Source of the DNA: Pirellulales bacterium
GTDB lineage: Bacteria; Planctomycetota; Planctomycetia; Pirellulales; JALHPA01
DNA: 7,597 bases
Direction of reading: 5' to 3'
NCBI GenBank assembly: GCA_022842745.1
Contig: JALHPA010000106.1
Location: 1-7,597 of the forward strand
In this document: positions 5,995 through 7,597 of the stretch, piece by piece
Layout of the letters: the number at the start of each line of letters is the position of its first letter
Numbering within the stretch: position 1 is the stretch's first letter
Translations under genes and position numbers: made by a program
The notes under the pieces: model-generated
Seen by the model: only the letters and a program-made list of their open reading frames with translations
Told to the model about the DNA's origin: nothing
The model's database searches: none

Positions 5995-7407
5995 ATGAAT
6001 TGCCGCCCCGTCCAACGAGCGCCAGCGCTCAGCCAAAACGCCTCGCCGGGGGAAAACTCCCCCCGCCAGCGCCAAATTTCGCGCCCTCCAGCGGCTCTCG
6101 GCCTCTGCCTCGCAGTCTGCCTGGCCCTATCCGGCTGTTCCACCTACGCCGACCGCCTGCGCGACGTGCGGGCAGGCTACTTCAATGGCGACCTGACCTT
6201 CGCCCGCCAAACGATCGAAGAAAACCTGAAAAAGCGCCCCAAAGAGCAGGACGTCCTGCGTCTGGAGCGGGCCATGCTCGAACTGGCGGAAGGCCGGCCT
6301 CAAGACGCCGAACGCACGCTCCGCGAAGTCCGCGACCGCTTCGACGAGCTGGAGCAAAAAAGCCTCGCCGAAGGGGCTTTGGCGATGCTGTCGGACGACA
6401 ATGCCAACTCATACGCCGGCGAGGACTACGAAAAAGTCCTCATGCGTTCCATGCTCTGCATCTCGAATCTGCTCGGCAACGGCGAAGACGCCGAAGCCTA
6501 CGCCCTGCAAACGATCGACAAGCAGCAGCAGATCATCGACACCGGAACCGACGCCAACGGAGAGAACCCCAAGCTCGCCTACCAGCGGGTCGCCCTCGGC
6601 GCCTACGTCCACGGCCTCTTGCGCGAACAGACGCACAACGCCTACGACGATGTCGAGCGGGCAAACATCCTGGTCTGCAACTGGCAGCCCGATTTTCCCT
6701 TCGGCCCGGTCGACCTGCAACGCGCGCAAGCAGGGCGGCACTCCTCGCCGGGAAATGGCGTGCTGTACGTCTTCACCCTCGTCGGCGCAGGACCGTTCAA
6801 GGTCGAAACGGTTGAAATTCCCTCCCAAGTGGCGATGCTCATCGCCGACCGGATTCTCAGCAACAACCTGAACCAGACCTTGCCCCCGACGATCGCGCCG
6901 ATCAAGGTCCCCAAGGTTGTGACCGTGGCCAATTCCGTGTCGCACGTGGCCGTTGCCGTCGATGGCCGACCGGCCGGCTCGACGGCCACCATCACCGACA
7001 TCGGCAAGCTCGCCGTGCAGCAATACGACGCCATCTACCCGCAGGTCCTCGCTCGCGCGATCGTCCGTCGGGTGGTAAAAAAGGGCGCGATCTACGCCGC
7101 CAAGGAAGTCACCGGCCAGGAAAAGGGGACGCTGGGCGGAGTCGCCTTCGACGTGGCCGGCGTCGTCTGGGAAGCCACCGAATCCGCCGACACCCGCTGC
7201 TGGGGCACGCTCCCGGACAAGATACAGGTCCTGCGAATCGAACTGCCGGCCGGGCAACGACAAATCACATTGCGTCCGCAAGGCCTCGGCTTACCGGGAA
7301 GCCCCGCCAGCCAAACCGTAGAAATCGCCGACGGCCGCAACACCTACCTCCTGGCCAACTTCCCCGGAACCAAGCTCGTCGGCAAAGTCCTCACGAGCCA
7401 GCCGTAG
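5995..7407 (+). CDS. COG3014-like lipoprotein of unknown function
   Basis: A 470-residue predicted lipoprotein: hydrophobic segment about 33-45 and a good lipobox L-S-G-C with Cys48. Residues about 50-120 look like TPR-style helical repeats (F-N-G-D-L-T-F-A-R-Q-T-I-E, then L-E-L-A-E-G-R-P-Q-D-A-E). Family-like segments follow: L-S-D-D-N-A-N-S-Y-A-G-E-D-Y-E at 132-146, N-A-Y-D-D-V at 215-220, G-V-L-Y-V-F at 255-260, Y-P-Q-V-L-A-R-A-I-V-R-R at 348-359, and A-D-T-R-C-W-G-T-L-P near 398-407, with L-P-A-G at 417-420. Together these fit COG3014, uncharacterised lipoproteins encoded beside LpoB and YcfL in some gammaproteobacteria. The role is unknown; a periplasmic or outer-membrane scaffold working with the LpoB-like protein is an inference from context. 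The n-region before the hydrophobic core is unusually long (about 30 residues), but no ATG, GTG or TTG occurs in frame between the start and the core. It is probably cotranslated from the same mRNA as the LpoB-like gene. Confidence 0.75.
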   Translation: MNCRPVQRAPALSQNASPGENSPRQRQISRPPAALGLCLAVCLALSGCSTYADRLRDVRAGYFNGDLTFARQTIEENLKKRPKEQDVLRLERAMLELAEGRPQDAERTLREVRDRFDELEQKSLAEGALAMLSDDNANSYAGEDYEKVLMRSMLCISNLLGNGEDAEAYALQTIDKQQQIIDTGTDANGENPKLAYQRVALGAYVHGLLREQTHNAYDDVERANILVCNWQPDFPFGPVDLQRAQAGRHSSPGNGVLYVFTLVGAGPFKVETVEIPSQVAMLIADRILSNNLNQTLPPTIAPIKVPKVVTVANSVSHVAVAVDGRPAGSTATITDIGKLAVQQYDAIYPQVLARAIVRRVVKKGAIYAAKEVTGQEKGTLGGVAFDVAGVVWEATESADTRCWGTLPDKIQVLRIELPAGQRQITLRPQGLGLPGSPASQTVEIADGRNTYLLANFPGTKLVGKVLTSQP

Positions 7408-7459
7408 CACGGGACCTCCGCGCCACGGACATCTTCGGGCCTCCGAGCAACTTCCTCCT

Positions 7460-7597
7460 CTATGCTTCGCTGGTCGTTTCCAAAATCGCCCGAAGCGCGG
7501 CCAGGTCTTTCGTGTTCGCGCGGCGAATGGCCCACGACATGATCGGCGACACCCAAGCCGAGAACCCCTGCGGCTCTCCCCAATTGCGAAGCGTCAT
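7460..7597 (-). CDS. C-terminal end of an unidentified protein (runs off the right edge)
   Basis: The frame is open from the window edge to a TAG at 7462-7460, giving 45 residues. The ATG at 7597-7595 may be an internal methionine or the true start, so this could also be a complete 45-residue ORF, but a gene tail is more likely. The end of the peptide, S-P-I-M-S-W-A-I-R-R-A-N, then K-D-L-A-A-L-R-A-I-L-E, looks like a C-terminal amphipathic helix. It faintly recalls the end of SRPBCC (polyketide cyclase-like) proteins, but this is only an impression. It converges on the COG3014-like gene with 52 bp between the stops, in which I see no clear terminator hairpin. Confidence 0.4.
   Translation of the reverse strand: MTLRNWGEPQGFSAWVSPIMSWAIRRANTKDLAALRAILETTSEA

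Noticed and set aside
6409..7281. 290-codon open frame on the minus strand opposite the COG3014-like gene
   Set aside because: Its composition (G, D, V, R) mirrors the sense codons, and the sense strand carries the lipobox, Shine-Dalgarno sequence and family-like motifs.

Overview
The window looks like chromosomal DNA of a planctomycete, most likely of the Pirellulales. The evidence is a GC-rich composition, a PSCyt1-PSCyt2-PSD1 (DUF1549/DUF1553) gene followed by a DUF1501 gene, which is a hallmark pairing of that phylum, and a NupG-type permease. I identified the families by reading motifs by eye, not by a database search.

Layout. On the minus strand, bases 3364 to 788 encode a large secreted PSD1-family protein with two CxxCH haem motifs. 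It is followed 58 bp later by a DUF1501 protein (729 to 1) that runs off the left edge. This is one predicted two-gene operon of exported proteins of unknown biochemistry. A roughly 340-bp divergent intergenic region (3365-3703) separates it from a plus-strand NUP/NupG-type nucleoside:H+ symporter-like permease (3704-5005), which probably starts at a GTG behind a good Shine-Dalgarno sequence. A 280-bp gap (5006-5285) follows, with a GC-rich hairpin, a possible promoter and a perfect 7-bp inverted repeat just ahead of the next gene. Then come two co-directional predicted lipoproteins 31 bp apart: an LpoB-like (penicillin-binding protein activator family) protein (5286-5963) and a COG3014-like protein (5995-7407). 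At the right edge the C-terminal end of another minus-strand gene (7460-7597) converges on this pair.

How the genes may work together. The PSD1/DUF1501 pair probably acts outside the cytoplasmic membrane; such pairs are very numerous in planctomycetes and their function is unproven. The permease appears to be a single-gene unit. The LpoB-like and COG3014-like genes recall the lpoB-ycfL-COG3014 neighbourhood of gammaproteobacteria, here without ycfL. They are the most interesting part of the window, because planctomycetes have an unusual cell envelope and divide without FtsZ. I saw no tRNA, rRNA, CRISPR array, insertion sequence or other mobile element.
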